Made by a program: the position numbers and the translations under genes
Part shown: positions 32,601 to 44,080 of the stretch, in pieces
How the letters are laid out: every line of letters starts with the position of its first letter
How positions within the stretch are numbered: the stretch's first letter is position 1
Assembly: GCF_027941955.1 (NCBI RefSeq)
Contig: NZ_CP115960.1
Span: 1 to 64,000 of the forward strand
DNA: 64,000 bases
DNA from: Sphingomonas sp. 7/4-4
Lineage (GTDB): Bacteria > Pseudomonadota > Alphaproteobacteria > Sphingomonadales > Sphingomonadaceae
Reading direction: 5' to 3'
The notes under the pieces: generated by a model
What the model saw: the letters and a program-made list of their open reading frames with translations, nothing else
Databases searched by the model: none
Told to the model about the DNA's origin: nothing

Positions 32601-32728
32601 CCGAGGTTGAGGAACGCGACGATCCCGGCAAGGGTGATGGCGACGATGAAGAACAAGGTGACCGCCCGCTCGCGCACCGCCAGCGCGGAGAGATTGAACC
32701 GGCTCTTCTGCTCCGGAACCTCGCTCAA
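29586..32728 (-). CDS. RND multidrug efflux permease (three frameshifts)
   Basis: A hydrophobe/amphiphile RND pump of about 1,035-1,048 residues. Motifs: FNLSALAVRERAVTLFFIV at the start, TM4 LGLLVDDAIIAIEMMVVKME with the paired Asp of drug pumps, and FGFNAILGLIALAGILMRN in the second half. Three breaks split it: CC 30956-30957 (restores EAWAAQQPEAEV), the C4/C5 region on the minus strand at 30718-30729 (restores FGP..SPYPVAFRVSGPD; one extra base or two missing), and G5 30032-30036 (restores TAPLGLVGVVPTLL). The start is TTG at 32728 in a TTGA overlap with the adaptor gene. As written it stops at 29586; the alternative stop is 29629. Confidence 0.85.
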
Positions 32729-33807
32729 CGGACCGCTCCCGCGTCGATCCGGACGGCCTGACCCTGGTGGAGCATGTGTGCGCCGAGTGCCACGAAGCGT
32801 TCGCCGGGCCGCAAGCCCGCTGTCACGACGGCCGTTTCGTCACCGATTGTGGCGAGGCGCACCGGACGCCAGCCGACCTTGGGGCTCGCTTGGTCGGCGA
32901 CGACCCACACGCCCGGCCCATGCCCGCGATCGTAAATGGCGCCGAGCGGGATCGCGATCGCGGCCTGTTGGCCGGGAACATCGAGCTGGACGGTGACGGT
33001 CGAACCCAGCGGCGCATTCGCGGGCGCGCCGGCAAGGACGAACCTGGCCTCGAATGTCCGCGTCGCCGGATCGGCGGCATCGCTCAGCTGGCGCAGCTGC
33101 GCCTTGCCGGCCAGCCCGCCATAGGTCCGCGCTTCCGCCGCCGTGCCGAGCGCAGGGCGAAGCGTTTCGGGCAGCGCGACAATCGCCTCGCGCGGACCGG
33201 ACCGCGCGAGCCGGACGACGATCTGGCCCGCGCCGACCACCTGGCCCGGTTCGGCCAGCGTCGCGGCGACAACGCCGTCCGCGTCGGCGATCAGTGTCGT
33301 ATAGCCGGCGTCGTTCCGGCTGACGCGCGCCTGCGCCTCGGCCGCGGAGAGTTGCGCACGGGCGGCAAGGGCGGCGGCCTTGGCCTGGTCATAAGCGGAA
33401 GCGGAGACCGCGCCCGCCGAGACCAGATCGCGATAGCGCTGTTCGTCGGCGCTGGTCTGGACCGCGCGGGCCCGCGCCGCTGCGACCGTGCCGGCCGCTG
33501 CCTGCGCCGCGAGTGAGTAATCGGTCGAGTCGATCCGCATCAGCGCCTGGCCCCGGCGAACCGGCTGCCCGGCGTCGACCAGCCGCGCCACCACTTTGCC
33601 ACCGACGCGAAAGGCGAGGTCGCTCTGCACGCGTGCGCCGACAATGCCGGTGAACTCGCGACTCGCGCCCTCAGCCGCGCCGGCGGCGGCGATCCGCACC
33701 AGCGGCGGCTGTGTGCGGGGATCGGCGTCCGATCGCCCGCATCCGGCCAGTGCGGCCGCCACCAAGCCAAGGGCTCCGACCGTTCGTGCGCAAGACGATA
33801 TCGACAC
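32725..33807 (-). CDS. RND efflux periplasmic adaptor lipoprotein
   Basis: The membrane-fusion subunit of the drug pump, 360 residues. Lipoprotein signal with lipobox ALAGC near residue 23. Lipoyl half-motifs VGGKVVARLVDAGQPVRRGQALMRID and LIADADGVVAATLAEPGQVVGAGQ flank an alpha-hairpin (about 95-165). A beta-barrel and membrane-proximal domain follow. Its stop overlaps the pump start (TTGA). The promoter region upstream holds a palindrome that recurs in front of tetR and the outer-membrane factor gene. Confidence 0.9.
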   Translation of the reverse strand: MSISSCARTVGALGLVAAALAGCGRSDADPRTQPPLVRIAAAGAAEGASREFTGIVGARVQSDLAFRVGGKVVARLVDAGQPVRRGQALMRIDSTDYSLAAQAAAGTVAAARARAVQTSADEQRYRDLVSAGAVSASAYDQAKAAALAARAQLSAAEAQARVSRNDAGYTTLIADADGVVAATLAEPGQVVGAGQIVVRLARSGPREAIVALPETLRPALGTAAEARTYGGLAGKAQLRQLSDAADPATRTFEARFVLAGAPANAPLGSTVTVQLDVPGQQAAIAIPLGAIYDRGHGPGVWVVADQASPKVGWRPVRLATIGDETAVVTAGLRPGERFVALGAHMLHQGQAVRIDAGAVR

Positions 33808-33846
33808 GCAGGTTCCTCCTGTTCAGGCGGAACCGAATGTCACCGA

Positions 33847-33870
33847 GTGACTAATATGTCAACTAGTCAC
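33847..33870. promoter_or_regulatory. TetR operator copy 1 (pump operon promoter)
   Basis: GTGACTA (33847-33853) and TAGTCAC (33864-33870) form a perfect 7-bp inverted repeat with a 10-bp spacer, 40 bp upstream of the adaptor start. Read on the minus strand the spacer contains TTGACAT, a good -35 candidate. Almost the same 24-bp sequence occurs at 34543-34566. Confidence 0.65.
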
Positions 33871-33886
33871 ACCGAACTAGATCGAA

Positions 33887-34504
33887 CTAAGGCGCGAGGC
33901 TGCGCAGGATGAGGCCGGTCACTTCCGCCTGCGCATCGGGCAGGAGATCGAGGCTGCGCTCGAGAAAAACGGGGTCGATGAAGGGCAGCAGCGCGTAGAA
34001 GATCGATCGACGGGTCTCGTCGAGCGGAGTCTTGCGCTCGAACTCGCCGCTTCCCCGGCCTTCCTTCAGAATCTCCTCGATGAGATGCTGCAGGCGCTCG
34101 GTATAGGCCTGTGCCGCCGCCCATTTCTCCGAAGAGGCGTGCGCGGCGATCTCGTAGAGTTTGCGATCGGCGAAGAACAATTCGACCCCGGCGCTGGTCA
34201 CCGTCTTCGCGAAACGGCGCAGCTTGTCGGTTGCATCCTGACCCTGTTCCACCGCGTCGCGGACCTGGGTGAACAATTGGTCGAGGCAATCGGCGCAGAT
34301 CGCCTCGCCGATCGCCTGCTTCGATTCGAAGAACCGGTAGATATAGGCCTTGGAGAAGCCGATCTCCCGCGCCAGGTCGGCAACCGTCGTCTTGGCATAG
34401 CCGTAATGGGCGAAATAGTCGTGCGCGGCCTTGACGATCTGGTCGCGGACCGAATGTTCCGCCGGTCCGCGTGCGGCGGTCTTGCGTGCGTTCTGCGTAC
34501 TCAT
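33887..34504 (-). CDS. TetR-family transcriptional regulator of the RND pump
   Basis: A 205-residue TetR repressor. The N-terminal HTH is complete: IVKAAHDYFAHYGYAKTTVADLAREIGFSKAYIYRFFESKQAIGEAI (about 23-70). The C-terminal ligand domain carries RKLYEIAAHASSEKWAAA. ATG at 34504 is preferred to a TTG two codons earlier. The gene sits between the adaptor/pump genes (downstream, same strand) and the divergent outer-membrane factor gene. Matching palindromes lie on both sides, so it probably represses all three transcripts including its own. Confidence 0.92.
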   Translation of the reverse strand: MSTQNARKTAARGPAEHSVRDQIVKAAHDYFAHYGYAKTTVADLAREIGFSKAYIYRFFESKQAIGEAICADCLDQLFTQVRDAVEQGQDATDKLRRFAKTVTSAGVELFFADRKLYEIAAHASSEKWAAAQAYTERLQHLIEEILKEGRGSGEFERKTPLDETRRSIFYALLPFIDPVFLERSLDLLPDAQAEVTGLILRSLAP

Positions 34505-34542
34505 GGCCAAGCCTTAGCGTGAACACGCCCGATTGACAAATT

Positions 34543-34566
34543 GTGACTAATGATGTCAATGGTCAC
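34543..34566. promoter_or_regulatory. TetR operator copy 2 (tetR / outer-membrane factor promoters)
   Basis: GTGACTAATGATGTCAATGGTCAC has the same ends and spacing as the copy at 33847-33870 (GTGAC...GTCAC, 24 bp) and shares GTGACTAAT and ATGTCAA. It lies between tetR and the divergent outer-membrane factor gene. TTGACA at 34533-34538 (+ strand) and TTGACAT on the minus strand are candidate -35 boxes it would cover. Confidence 0.65.
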
Positions 34567-34589
34567 ATCTGACCTTGGGCGGACCCCAT

Positions 34590-36058
34590 ATGCGAATTTC
34601 ACCTTTGTCCCTGATTGCGGTCTCAACCGCGGCCCTGCTCGGAGGCTGTGCAGTCGGCCCGGCCTATGTCGCGCCGCAGATGACCGCGCCGCCGGCTTTC
34701 ATAAGCGGGGCGGCGGTGGATACGAAGGCGGATGGGGCGGCGGTCGATCTGGTCCATTGGTGGCGGTCGTTCGACGATCCGCTGCTGGCGAGCCTCGTCG
34801 AGCGGGCGCTGGCCCAGAATCTCGACCTGCAGCAGGCGCGCGCCCGGGTCGGGCAGGCACGCGCCGGGCTGCGCCACGCCAATGCCGACCTGCTTCCCGC
34901 CGGCCAGGTCAGCGGTCAGGCAAGCGAGTCCTGGCAGTCGCTCGAGACGCCGCAAGGCAGGATCGCTTCCGCCCTGCCGGGGTTCGAGCGAGAGGCGCAA
35001 AGCTATGAGTTGAACCTTGGCGCAAGCTGGGAGCTCGACCTGTTCGGCGGCAAGGATGCGGCGCGCGACGCCGCCCGCGCGGATTGGCAGGCATCCGCGG
35101 CGGCCGCCGTTGCCGCGAGGCTCGCTGTCGCGGCGCAGACTGCCGATACTTATGTTGCGATCCGCAGCCTTCAGGCGCGGCTCGACGTCGCGCGCGGGCA
35201 GCAGCAAGTCCAGCAGCGGCTGGTCGATCTGGTCGCGCTGCAATTTCGCAAGGGCGTGGCGGCGGAGCTTCAGCTGCGCCAGGCGGAGGGCGCCCTGGCC
35301 CAGGTGAAGGCCGGGGTGCCGGAACTCGAGCAGGGTCTCGAGATCGCCATGAACGCGCTGGACATACTCCTCGGTGTGCAGCCGGGATCGACCCGGCCCG
35401 AGCTCGCGGCCGCCGCGCCGATCCCGGTTCCGCCTGCAGTTTCGAGCGCGGGCGGGCCGCCGGCCCTGCTGCGCCGACGCCCGGACATCATCGCGGCCGA
35501 ACGCACGCTCGCCGCTTCGAATGCCCGGATCGGCGTAGCGATGGCCGAATATTATCCCAAATTCTCGCTCGGCGGGCTGCTCGGCACGGCGACCATGGGT
35601 GTCAGCGGATTATTCGGCGGTAATGCCACCCAGGCCAGTGGCGTTCTCGGGCTGCGCTGGCGGTTGTTCGACTTCGGCCGCATCGATGCCGAGATCGCCG
35701 CCGCGCGCGGCCGCAACACCGAGGCATTGGCCGCATACCGCCTCGCCGTTCTCCGCGCTTCGGAGGATGTGGAGAACGCCTTTTCGAGCCTCGTCAAGCA
35801 ACAGGCCCGCGCCCAGATCTTCGGCGAGGGCGAGATCTCGCTGGGCAAGGCGCGCACGTCGGCCTTCGCAGCCTATAAAGGGGAGTTTCCAGCCTGCTCG
35901 ACGTACTCGACGCCGACCGGCGCCTTCTCAAAACCCGCGATGCCGGAATTCAGGCAAAGGCGGCGTCTGCGCGTGCCGCCATCGCTTCCTTCCGCGCCCT
36001 GGGCGGCGGGTGGGAGGCTCCGGCGACGTTCAGCGGAGCCGGCGCGTCCGGTCATTGA
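34590..36058 (+). CDS. Outer-membrane efflux factor, NodT/OprM type (frameshifted)
   Basis: The TolC-like channel of the drug pump, about 489 residues after correction. Lipoprotein signal MRISPLSLIAVSTAALLGGC, then WWRSFDDPLLASLVERALAQNLDLQQA and the second repeat RRRPDIIAAERTLAASNARIGVAMAEYYPKFSL, both hallmark segments of the NodT family. One G is missing in the G4 run at 35880-35883; adding it gives YKGGVSSLLDVLDADRRLL and a stop at 36056-36058. It is divergent from tetR; the partner adaptor and pump lie on the other side of that gene. Confidence 0.88.
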
Positions 36059-36218
36059 GCGCCAGCGTTCGGAACGTCGTGGGGCGGCTTCATCCGTGCG
36101 GAGAGCGTCGGCGACAGGGCAACGCGTTGGGGGACTCCAGGGCAGCCCGGTCGCAATAGTTGGCGATTGCAGTCGCCGAAAAACCGCGCCAGCCTCGCGC
36201 GTGTAGGGGAGGCGACGG

Positions 36219-36748
36219 GTGACAGGTTCGAGTTCGAAGCGGGAAACCTCCGGCGAGCGCGCGATCGAGGCGCTGGACGCGCGTTTCCGCACGTCGCTCG
36301 AACATTATTTCTCGCGCCGCATCCGCGATCGCGCCGAAACCGGCGACATGATCCAGGAAGTGTTCCTGCGGCTGGTGAAACGCGGCAGCCTCGACACGGT
36401 CGACAAACTGGGCGGCTATGTGTTCGAGACGGCGAGCAATGTGCTGACGGACCGGCTGCGCAAGCGCCGCAGCCGGCGCGAGGACAGCCACGAAGAATTC
36501 GACGGACAAATCCATGGGGATGTGGATTTTTCCCCGAGCGCGTCCTAATAGGTCGGGAAACGCTGGCACGCGCCACGGCGGTGCTGCTCGAACTGCCCGA
36601 AAGAACGCGAGTAATCTTCGTGCTGAGACGCCTCGAAGGAATGAGGTATCGGGATATCGCTGTGCGACTGGGCATCTCGGTCAGCGCAGTCGAGAAGCAT
36701 ATGGAGCGCGCCATGGCGCACCTCGTGCAGCGGCTGGGTGACGAATGA
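36219..36748 (+). CDS. ECF sigma factor, FecI type (frameshifted)
   Basis: An extracytoplasmic-function sigma factor, about 176 residues after correction. Sigma region 2 reads YFSRRIRDRAETGDMIQEVFLRLVKRG...LGGYVFETASNVLTDRLRKR; region 4 reads LLELPERTRVIFVLRRLEGMRYRDIAVRLGISVSAVEKHMERAMAHL. The halves are in different frames; one C is missing in C4 36532-36535 (restored reading DFSPERVLIGRE). GTG at 36219 follows GGGGAGG. The stop overlaps the fecR-type start as ATGA. It should transcribe the TonB receptor and degradation genes that follow. Confidence 0.9.
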
Positions 36749-37842
36749 TCCAGCGCGCGCATAAGGATCCCACGCTGGGCATGACCGCGGACGAAGCTGC
36801 CGTCTATTGGGTGCTGCGTCACGACCGGCAGGACCTGACGACTGCCGATCACGGCCATTTCTCTGCCTGGCTCGACGCCGGCGAGGCCAATGCCCAGGCC
36901 TATCGCAAGGCCAACGGCGTGTGGGGCGTCTTCGAGAATTCGGAGGCGGACCCGCATCTGACCGCGCTGCGCCACACCGCACTCGCCACGGGCCCCGAGC
37001 GCAGGCGCTGGCTGCCGGCGGCGGGGGTGGGGATCGCCGCAAGCATCGTCGGCGCCCTCGTCCTGCTTCTGGACCCGTTCGGTGCCGCGCCGCATTCGCC
37101 GCCCCCGGTGACAGTCGCGCATGTCTCCACAGAGGCGGCGAACCCCATACGCCACGCCACCGAAAAGGGGCAGAAGCGCGTGGTCAGGCTGCCCGACGGG
37201 ACGCGCGTGACGCTCAACACCGACACGATGATCTCCCTCGCCTTCACCTCGGGGACCCGGCGCGTGCGGCTCACGCGCGGCCAGGCGCTGTTCGAGGTCG
37301 CGCACGATGCCAGCCGCCCCTTCATGGTCGAGGCGGCGGACCGGCGGATCACTGCGCTCGGCACCGTGTTCGAGGTCCGGCTCGATCCGGGCCGGATGAA
37401 GGTGGTGCTCGTCGAGGGCAGGGTGGTGGTCGATCACGCCGCCGCGGCCACCGACCTGCCGGTGCTGCAGCCGACGATCCTCAAGCCGGGGCAGGAGCTT
37501 GTCGCCGAGCTCGGCGTCGCGCAGCGCGTGCGCCCGGTCGACGTGGGCAACGAGCTGATGTGGCGCGAAGGCTATGTCTCGTTCGACGATACGACGCTCG
37601 CCAGCGCCGTGGTCGAGATGAACCGCTACACCGTGGCGCCGATCCGGATCGGCGACGGCGGCGTCGCGCAGATGCGGATCAGCGGCGTGTTCCGGACGGG
37701 GGACGCCGATCGCTTCGCGGCGCTGATCAGCGAACTCCTGCCGGTGCGGATCGATCATCAGCCCGACGGCGGCGTGGTGATCGCGCCGGCCGCTGGCGGC
37801 GGACCTGCAAATAAATATGCATCTGCAGCTGTGGAAAATTGA
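36745..37842 (+). CDS. FecR-type anti-sigma factor
   Basis: A single-pass membrane regulator, 365 residues. The cytoplasmic N-terminal part has the FecR/DUF4880-like segment EAAVYWVLRHD...FSAWLDAGEANAQAYRKANGVW. A membrane helix (about 91-112) is followed by the periplasmic FecR domain (VRLPDGTRVTLNTDTMISLAF, VRLTRGQALFEVAHDASRPFMVEA, ITALGTVFEVRLD). A C-terminal STN-like segment (VVEMNRYTVAPIRIGD...ISGVFRTGDADRFAALI) would contact the receptor signal domain. It is coupled to the sigma gene and 58 bp before the receptor gene. Confidence 0.92.
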   Translation: MIQRAHKDPTLGMTADEAAVYWVLRHDRQDLTTADHGHFSAWLDAGEANAQAYRKANGVWGVFENSEADPHLTALRHTALATGPERRRWLPAAGVGIAASIVGALVLLLDPFGAAPHSPPPVTVAHVSTEAANPIRHATEKGQKRVVRLPDGTRVTLNTDTMISLAFTSGTRRVRLTRGQALFEVAHDASRPFMVEAADRRITALGTVFEVRLDPGRMKVVLVEGRVVVDHAAAATDLPVLQPTILKPGQELVAELGVAQRVRPVDVGNELMWREGYVSFDDTTLASAVVEMNRYTVAPIRIGDGGVAQMRISGVFRTGDADRFAALISELLPVRIDHQPDGGVVIAPAAGGGPANKYASAAVEN

Positions 37843-37900
37843 ACGCGGCGCGTCCTGACTTTTGAGACCGGCTAAAGCCGGCTCTTCAGGGAGGATATGC

Positions 37901-40805
37901 ATGCGGCGCACCGGACCGAAATCCGCACTTCGTCTAGCGATCTTGTTGACGGCGACACCGCTCGCCTTTGTCGCGATGCCCGCCGCCGCCCAGGCGAGCG
38001 CGCGGGTGACGATCAACCTCAAGTCGCAGAGCCTGTCCGCCGCACTCGGCGAGCTGGGCCGCCTGACCCGCGCCGAGATCGTGTTCAGCCCCAGCCAGGT
38101 CCGCGGCAAGCGTTCGCCGGCGCTCAGCGGCAGCTATACCGTCCAGGAAGCCATCGACCGGCTCATCGCCGGACACGGTCTGCGTGCCCGCCGCACCGGG
38201 GGCGGCGCCTTCGTCGTCGAGGCGCAGGCGACCTCCGCCGCCGCCGAGAGCCAGCAAACGGAGGACGATCCCGCAGTCGCCGAGACGCCTGAGGAGGATC
38301 AGGCAATCGTCGTCACCGGCACGTTGCTGCGCGGCGTCGCTCCCACCGGCACCAACGTCGTCGCCGTCTCGCGCGACGAAGTGGTCGCGAGCGGCGCGGC
38401 GTCGTCGAACGACCTGCTCGCTTCGATCCCGCAGGTCGGCAATTTCGGATCAATACCGATGGGCAGCGGCTCGTTCGCGATCCCGATCGTGCGGCCCAAT
38501 ATCCGCAATCTCGGCGCGTCGGGCGGCACCACCACGCTGGTGCTGATGAACGGCCGCCGCATGGTCGGCGCCGGCGTGCTGCAGACCACCGCCGATCCTT
38601 CGGCGATCCCTCCCGACATGATCGAGCGCGTCGAAATCGTGCCCGACGGCGGTTCGGCGATCTACGGGTCGGACGCGATCGGCGGCGTCATCAATTTCAT
38701 CACCCGCAAGCGCTTCAACGGCGTCGGCGCCAGCCTGCGCTATGGGTTTGCCGACGATTACCGGACGGTCGACGGCAATCTCACCGTCGGGCGCGACTGG
38801 GGCAGCGGATCGATCTATCTGTCCGGCGCCTATGCCTGGCACGACAATATCCTGGGCGTGGACCGAGATTATGTGACCGCGAACCACAAAGCGCGCGGCG
38901 GCAGCGACTTTCGCGTGACGGCCTGCTCGCCGGGCACGTTCACGGTGGGCGGCATTTCCTACGTCGCTCCCGGCTTCGCTCCGAACACCTCCAATTTGTG
39001 CGACTCGTCGGACTATTCGGACATCTATCCACGCGAGCATCGCTATTCGGTGTTCGGCGGGCTGACCCAGAAACTGAGCGATAGCGTGAATTTCCAGGTG
39101 ACCGCTTACTGGTCGCGCCGCGATACCGACACGCTCACTTCCACACCGGCGTTCACCGGCAACATCCTCTTCACCAACCCTTATTTCCGGCCGATCGGGC
39201 TGTCGCCGATACAGAGCGTCGCGATCAATTTCGCCGATGCGTTCGGCGAAAGCATGCCGAGCACGGCGCGGTTCGACAGCTGGGGCGTGTCGCCGAGCAT
39301 GTCGTTCGATCTGGGCAGCAGCTGGCAGCTGCGGACCGAGCTGAATTACGGCCACAGCTTCAATCAGGTCCGCGAAGCGACGATCAATGCGACTGCGGCG
39401 ACCAACGCGCTGGCCGGCACCTCCAGAGCGACCGCGCTCAACCCCTATGATCCGAGCCTGAGCAGCCCCGCGCTGCTCGCGGCGATCCGCGACTTCGAAA
39501 ATTACGGCGATGCCAAGCAGGACATGTTTCAGGGCCGCGCGATTCTCGACGGCACGCTCGCCACGCTGCCAGGTGGCGATGTCCGGCTCGCGTTCGGGGC
39601 CGAATATTATGCAGAAAATCTCCGCTCGGTGATCTCGCTCGATCGCCGCAACGTCTTCACCAGCGCGATCCAGTCGAATGCAGAATCGCAACGTGAAGTC
39701 GGTATTCGCCGAGGCGCTGATCCCGATCTTCGGCGCCGGCAACGATATGCCGGGAATGCGCGGCCTGCAGATCTCGGGCTCGATCCGCTACGACGATTAT
39801 AGCGACGTCGGCGGCACCACCAATCCCAAGATCGGCTTCAACTACAAGCCGTTCAACGACCTGGTGATCCGCGGCAATTACGGCACGTCGTTCCACGCGC
39901 CGAGCCTGGCCGACACGACCAGCACCGCCGATGCGCGGGTCCAGATCTATCTGTTCAGCCCGTTCCGCGCGGGCAACAGCTCGCCGTTCGACATCCTTCG
40001 TCCGAGCATCTTTCTCGCCGGCGGCAATCCCACGCTCAAGCCCGAGGAAGCGAAGACCTGGTCGCTCGGCGTGGATTTCACGCCCCGGGCGATCCAGGGG
40101 CTCACGGCCAGCGTGACCTATTACAACGTCAAGTTCATCGACGCGATCTCGGTGCCGCCGATCACTTCGCCGGTGCTCTATTCGGACCCCAATTACGCGA
40201 GCTATTACATTCTCAGCCCCACGCTCGCGCAGGTGCAGGCACTGGTCGGCAACACGCCGCTCAACGGCGCGCCCAGCCTGCAGAGCCTGTATATCGGCAC
40301 CTCGCCTTATGTCGTGATGGATGCGCGGCGGACCAATCTGGGCGGCGTGCAGGTCGACGGTCTCGACTTCAACATCGGCTATCTGCGCCCGACCGGCTTC
40401 GGCTCGATCAGCGCGAGCTTTTCGGGCACCTACACGCTCAACCGCAAGTCGCAATCGGTGCGGGGCGGCCCGTCGAGCGACAATCTGAAGAACGGCGAGG
40501 GCCGGCTGGCGATGGTGGCCGCATTGGGCGCCAAGCTCGGCGACTTCCTCGCGCGCGCCTCGCTCAACCACCGCGACGGTTATCCGATCCTCGGCAACCC
40601 CTCGCAGGATCATGTGTCGGCGTTCAATACGGTCGATCTGTTCCTCGCTTATGATCTGGGCAAATTGATCTCGAACACGCTGCTGACGCTCAACCTCGAC
40701 AATGCGTTCGATCAGGACCCGCCCTATCTCAACAGCTCGACCGGCTACACCAATGGCGGCACGCTCGGCCGCCTGGTCTCGTTCGGCGTGCGCACCAAAT
40801 TCTGA
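37901..40805 (+). CDS. TonB-dependent transducer with STN domain (frameshifted)
   Basis: An outer-membrane receptor that both imports and signals, about 967 residues. Signal peptide (to about 34), then an STN domain (VTINLKSQSLSAALGELGRLTRAEIVF...IDRLIAGHGLRARR), TonB box-like QAIVVTGTLLRG, plug (LLASIPQVGNFGS, GGSAIYGSDAIGGVINFITRK) and a barrel ending LVSFGVRTKF. The frame shifts near 39684-39685; here one base is surplus (removing one A gives SNADRNVKSVFAEALIP) or two are missing. ATG at 37901 follows GGGAGG. Its stop and the rhamnosidase start share a base (TGATG). It is the probable sensor for the sigma/anti-sigma pair. Confidence 0.9.
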
Positions 40806-43800
40806 TGCTTCCGCCGTCGTTGCCCACTCTCTCTGGAAGCGGTCTGTCCCCGGGCCGCTTCCTCTTTTGGCGGCGGCATTGCTGCTCGGGATCGCACACG
40901 CCGCGGCGGCGGCGGATCCGGTTCCGACCGGGCTGCGCGTCGAATATGCCGAGACGCCGCTCGGGATCGACGAACCCGCGCCGCGCCTGGCATGGTATTC
41001 GCCAGTGGCGCGGCAGAACGCCTATCGCATCCGCGTCGCCACTTCGCCCGAGGCGCTGGCACGCGGGGAGACCGTGTGGGACAGCGGCAAGGTCGCGTCC
41101 GACGCCAATGTCCAGATCGCCTATGCCGGCCCGCCGCTCGCCGCGCGCCTGCGTTATTGGTGGCAGGTGCAGGTCTGGGGGGACGACGGCGTCGCGAGCA
41201 ATTGGAGCGCGCCGGGCTGGTGGGAGATGGGGCTGCTCTCGCCTCAGGATTGGCGGGGCCAGTGGATCGCCGGCCAAGCGCCGCCGCGGCATGACTGGAG
41301 CGCGCTGAAGCTCGACGTGGACCTGACGCTCACCGGCGCGTCGATCGATATATTGTTTCGCGCCCGGCCCAACGGCAAGACCTATGGCGACGCCTATGTC
41401 TGGACGCTGAGCGACGCCAAGGACGGCCCCGCACTGATCGAGAGCGTGCGCACTTATCCCGGCGGGACAAGCTCGGCGGTTACGGTCCGGCAGCTCAAGC
41501 GGGTTCCCCTGGCGGGGCCGCTCAAGGGGCGTCATCGGCTGACGATCATGGCTTCCGGCACGCGGATCGTCACCAGCATCGACGGCAAGCCGGTGGATGT
41601 GCTCGACGACGCGACGCACGCGCACGGCACGATCGGCTTCCTCGCGTCCGAGGCGCGGGCGGCGACGATCCATTCGGTCGCCGTCTCGGGCACGGGCAGC
41701 CCGGCTTTCCGCACCGGCTTCGCGCAGAACGACAATCCCTTTACCGGCGGCGCCGTTGCCGCGGACGGGCTGGTGGTCGCCTCGGGCGTGCCCAGAGTCG
41801 ATCTCGTCCTGCCGATCGAGGCGCCCGCGCCGCTGGTCCGCCGCGCGTTCCGGCTGGGCAAGCCGATCGCCCGGGCGCGGCTTTATTATGCCGGGGCCGG
41901 CATGCCGCGCATGCTGGTCAACGGCGCTTCGGTGTCGTCGCCGCTGGGCGTGGGCTTCACGGCCTATGACAAGCGCGTGCTGACCTATGCCTATGATGTG
42001 ACTGCGTTGCTCCGTCCGGGGAGAATGTCGTCGGCGCCGAGCTCGGCCGGGGCTGGTACGGCCTCACCGACCCCAATGAATGGTATTTCCACGCCGCGCC
42101 CTGGCATGCCGAGCCGGCGCTCAAGGCACAGCTCGAAATTACCTATGCGGACGGCACCGGCGAGGTCATCGCCACCGATGCGCGCTGGCGCACCGCGTCC
42201 GGCCCGACGCTCGGCGATTCGCTCCACCGCGGCGAGCGCTACGACGCGCGCCGGCTTCCCGCCGAGTGGGACAGGCCGGGCTTCGGCGGCAGATGGCCCG
42301 CCGCGAAGGTCGTCGCCGGCCCCGCCGGTGCGCTCGTCGCCGCCAATGCCGAGCCGATCGCCCCCGTCGAGACGATCGCGCCGGCCGCCGTCACGCAGCC
42401 TGCGCCCGGCGTCCGGGTCTATGATTTCGGCCGCATCGTCGCGGGCTGGCCAATGCTCTCGGTCCGCGGACCGCGCGGTGCGACGGTCTCGATGGTCGCG
42501 AGCGAGCGGCTCGCACCGGACGGCACCGTGGTCCCCGCATCGGGCCTGATCGATGCGCAGCTCCAGACCGATCGCTACACGCTGGCCGGCAAGGGCGTGG
42601 AGCGCTGGGAGCCGAGCTTCGGCTATCGCGGCTTCCGATATGTCCAGGTCGAGGGCTATCCGGGCACGCCGCCGCCCGACGCGCTCGCTGCCCGCCTGGT
42701 CCATTCGAACGTCGCGCGCACGGGCCGTTTCGCTAGCGCCGATCCGCTGCTCGGCAGGATCGACGCCGCGGCGACCGCGACGATCCTTAACAATCTGCAC
42801 GGCTTCCAGACCGATACGCCGACCTATGAGAAGAATGGCTGGACCGGCGACGCACAGGCATCGGCCGGAGCCGCCGCACGCAGCCTGGGGATCGCGCGGG
42901 TCTGGACCAAATGGCTCGCCGACTTTCGCGATGCGCAGGCGGCGAGCGGCGAAGTCCCGGAGATCGTCCCCGCCACGCCCTATTACGGCTATGACAAGAC
43001 ACCGGGCTGGGGCTTGATCTGGGGACCGACCACGCCGTGGGACGTCGCCGCGTTGATCCTGCCCTGGGAGCTCTATTCGAGCTTCGGCGACAGCCGCGTG
43101 CTCGCGCAGAACCACGACATGCAGCGCCGGCTGGTCGATTACACCGCGACCTTCATCAAGGCGCCCGATTTCCGCCGCGCCGCCGGGTTGAGCGAATGGG
43201 CGCCGGCCGGCAGCCTCGATTTCACCAATACCCGCGGCGGCGGCGTGGATGCCGTCACTACCGCCTATTTCTTCCTCGAGGCCGATTTGCTGGCGAAGTC
43301 CTCCGCAGCGATCGGTGTCAGCGCGGACGCCGATCGCTATCGCGCGCTCGCCGAGGCGATCCGCGCCGCTTACAATACGCGGTACTGGGACGGCGAGCAT
43401 GGCTGGTACCGCACGATGGACGCCAAGGGCGTCGCCGGCGCGCCGACCCAGGTGCAGAACGTCCTTCCGCTCGCTTTCGGCATGGCGCCGGAGGGCCGCG
43501 AACAGAGCGTAGCGGACGCCATCGCGCGCGACGTCGAGAAGCAGGGGCTGCGCACCGGCGTCTATGGCACGCGCTATTTGCTCGAGGTGCTGAGCGATCA
43601 CGGCCATGCCGACCTCGCCTACAAGCTCGCGACGCGTACCGATGCGCCGAGCTGGGGCTGGTGGATCGCCAACGGCCATTCGACGATGTTCGAGACCTGG
43701 AGCCTCGATAGCCGGTCGCGCGACCATCATTATTTCGCCTCGATCGCCGACTGGATGCGCCAGCGCCTCGCCGGGCTGCGACCCGGTGCGCCGGGATACA

Positions 43801-44080
43801 AGACGGTGCTGATCAAGCCGGCGATCCCGACCGGGCTGGCGAGCGCCGAGGCGGAGCTCGACACGGTGCAGGGCCGCGCGGCGTCGCGCTGGAAGGTGGC
43901 CGACGGCAGGCTGAGCCTCACTGCCGAGATCCCCGCCAACGCCGCCGGCGAAATCTGGGTGCCGCTGCAGTTCGGCGCAGTCGCCGCGCCTGCGGGCGCC
44001 GAGCCGCTTCGTCGCGAGACGGGCTATTCCGTCTATCGGGCAGGCGCGGGAATCTGGGAATTCCATACCGGAGGGTTGCG

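Noticed and set aside
29586..32728. RND pump as a genuine pseudogene
   Set aside because: Three breaks could mean decay, but each junction is repaired by a small change at a short base run and there are no substitutions in key motifs; the same error type occurs across essential genes.
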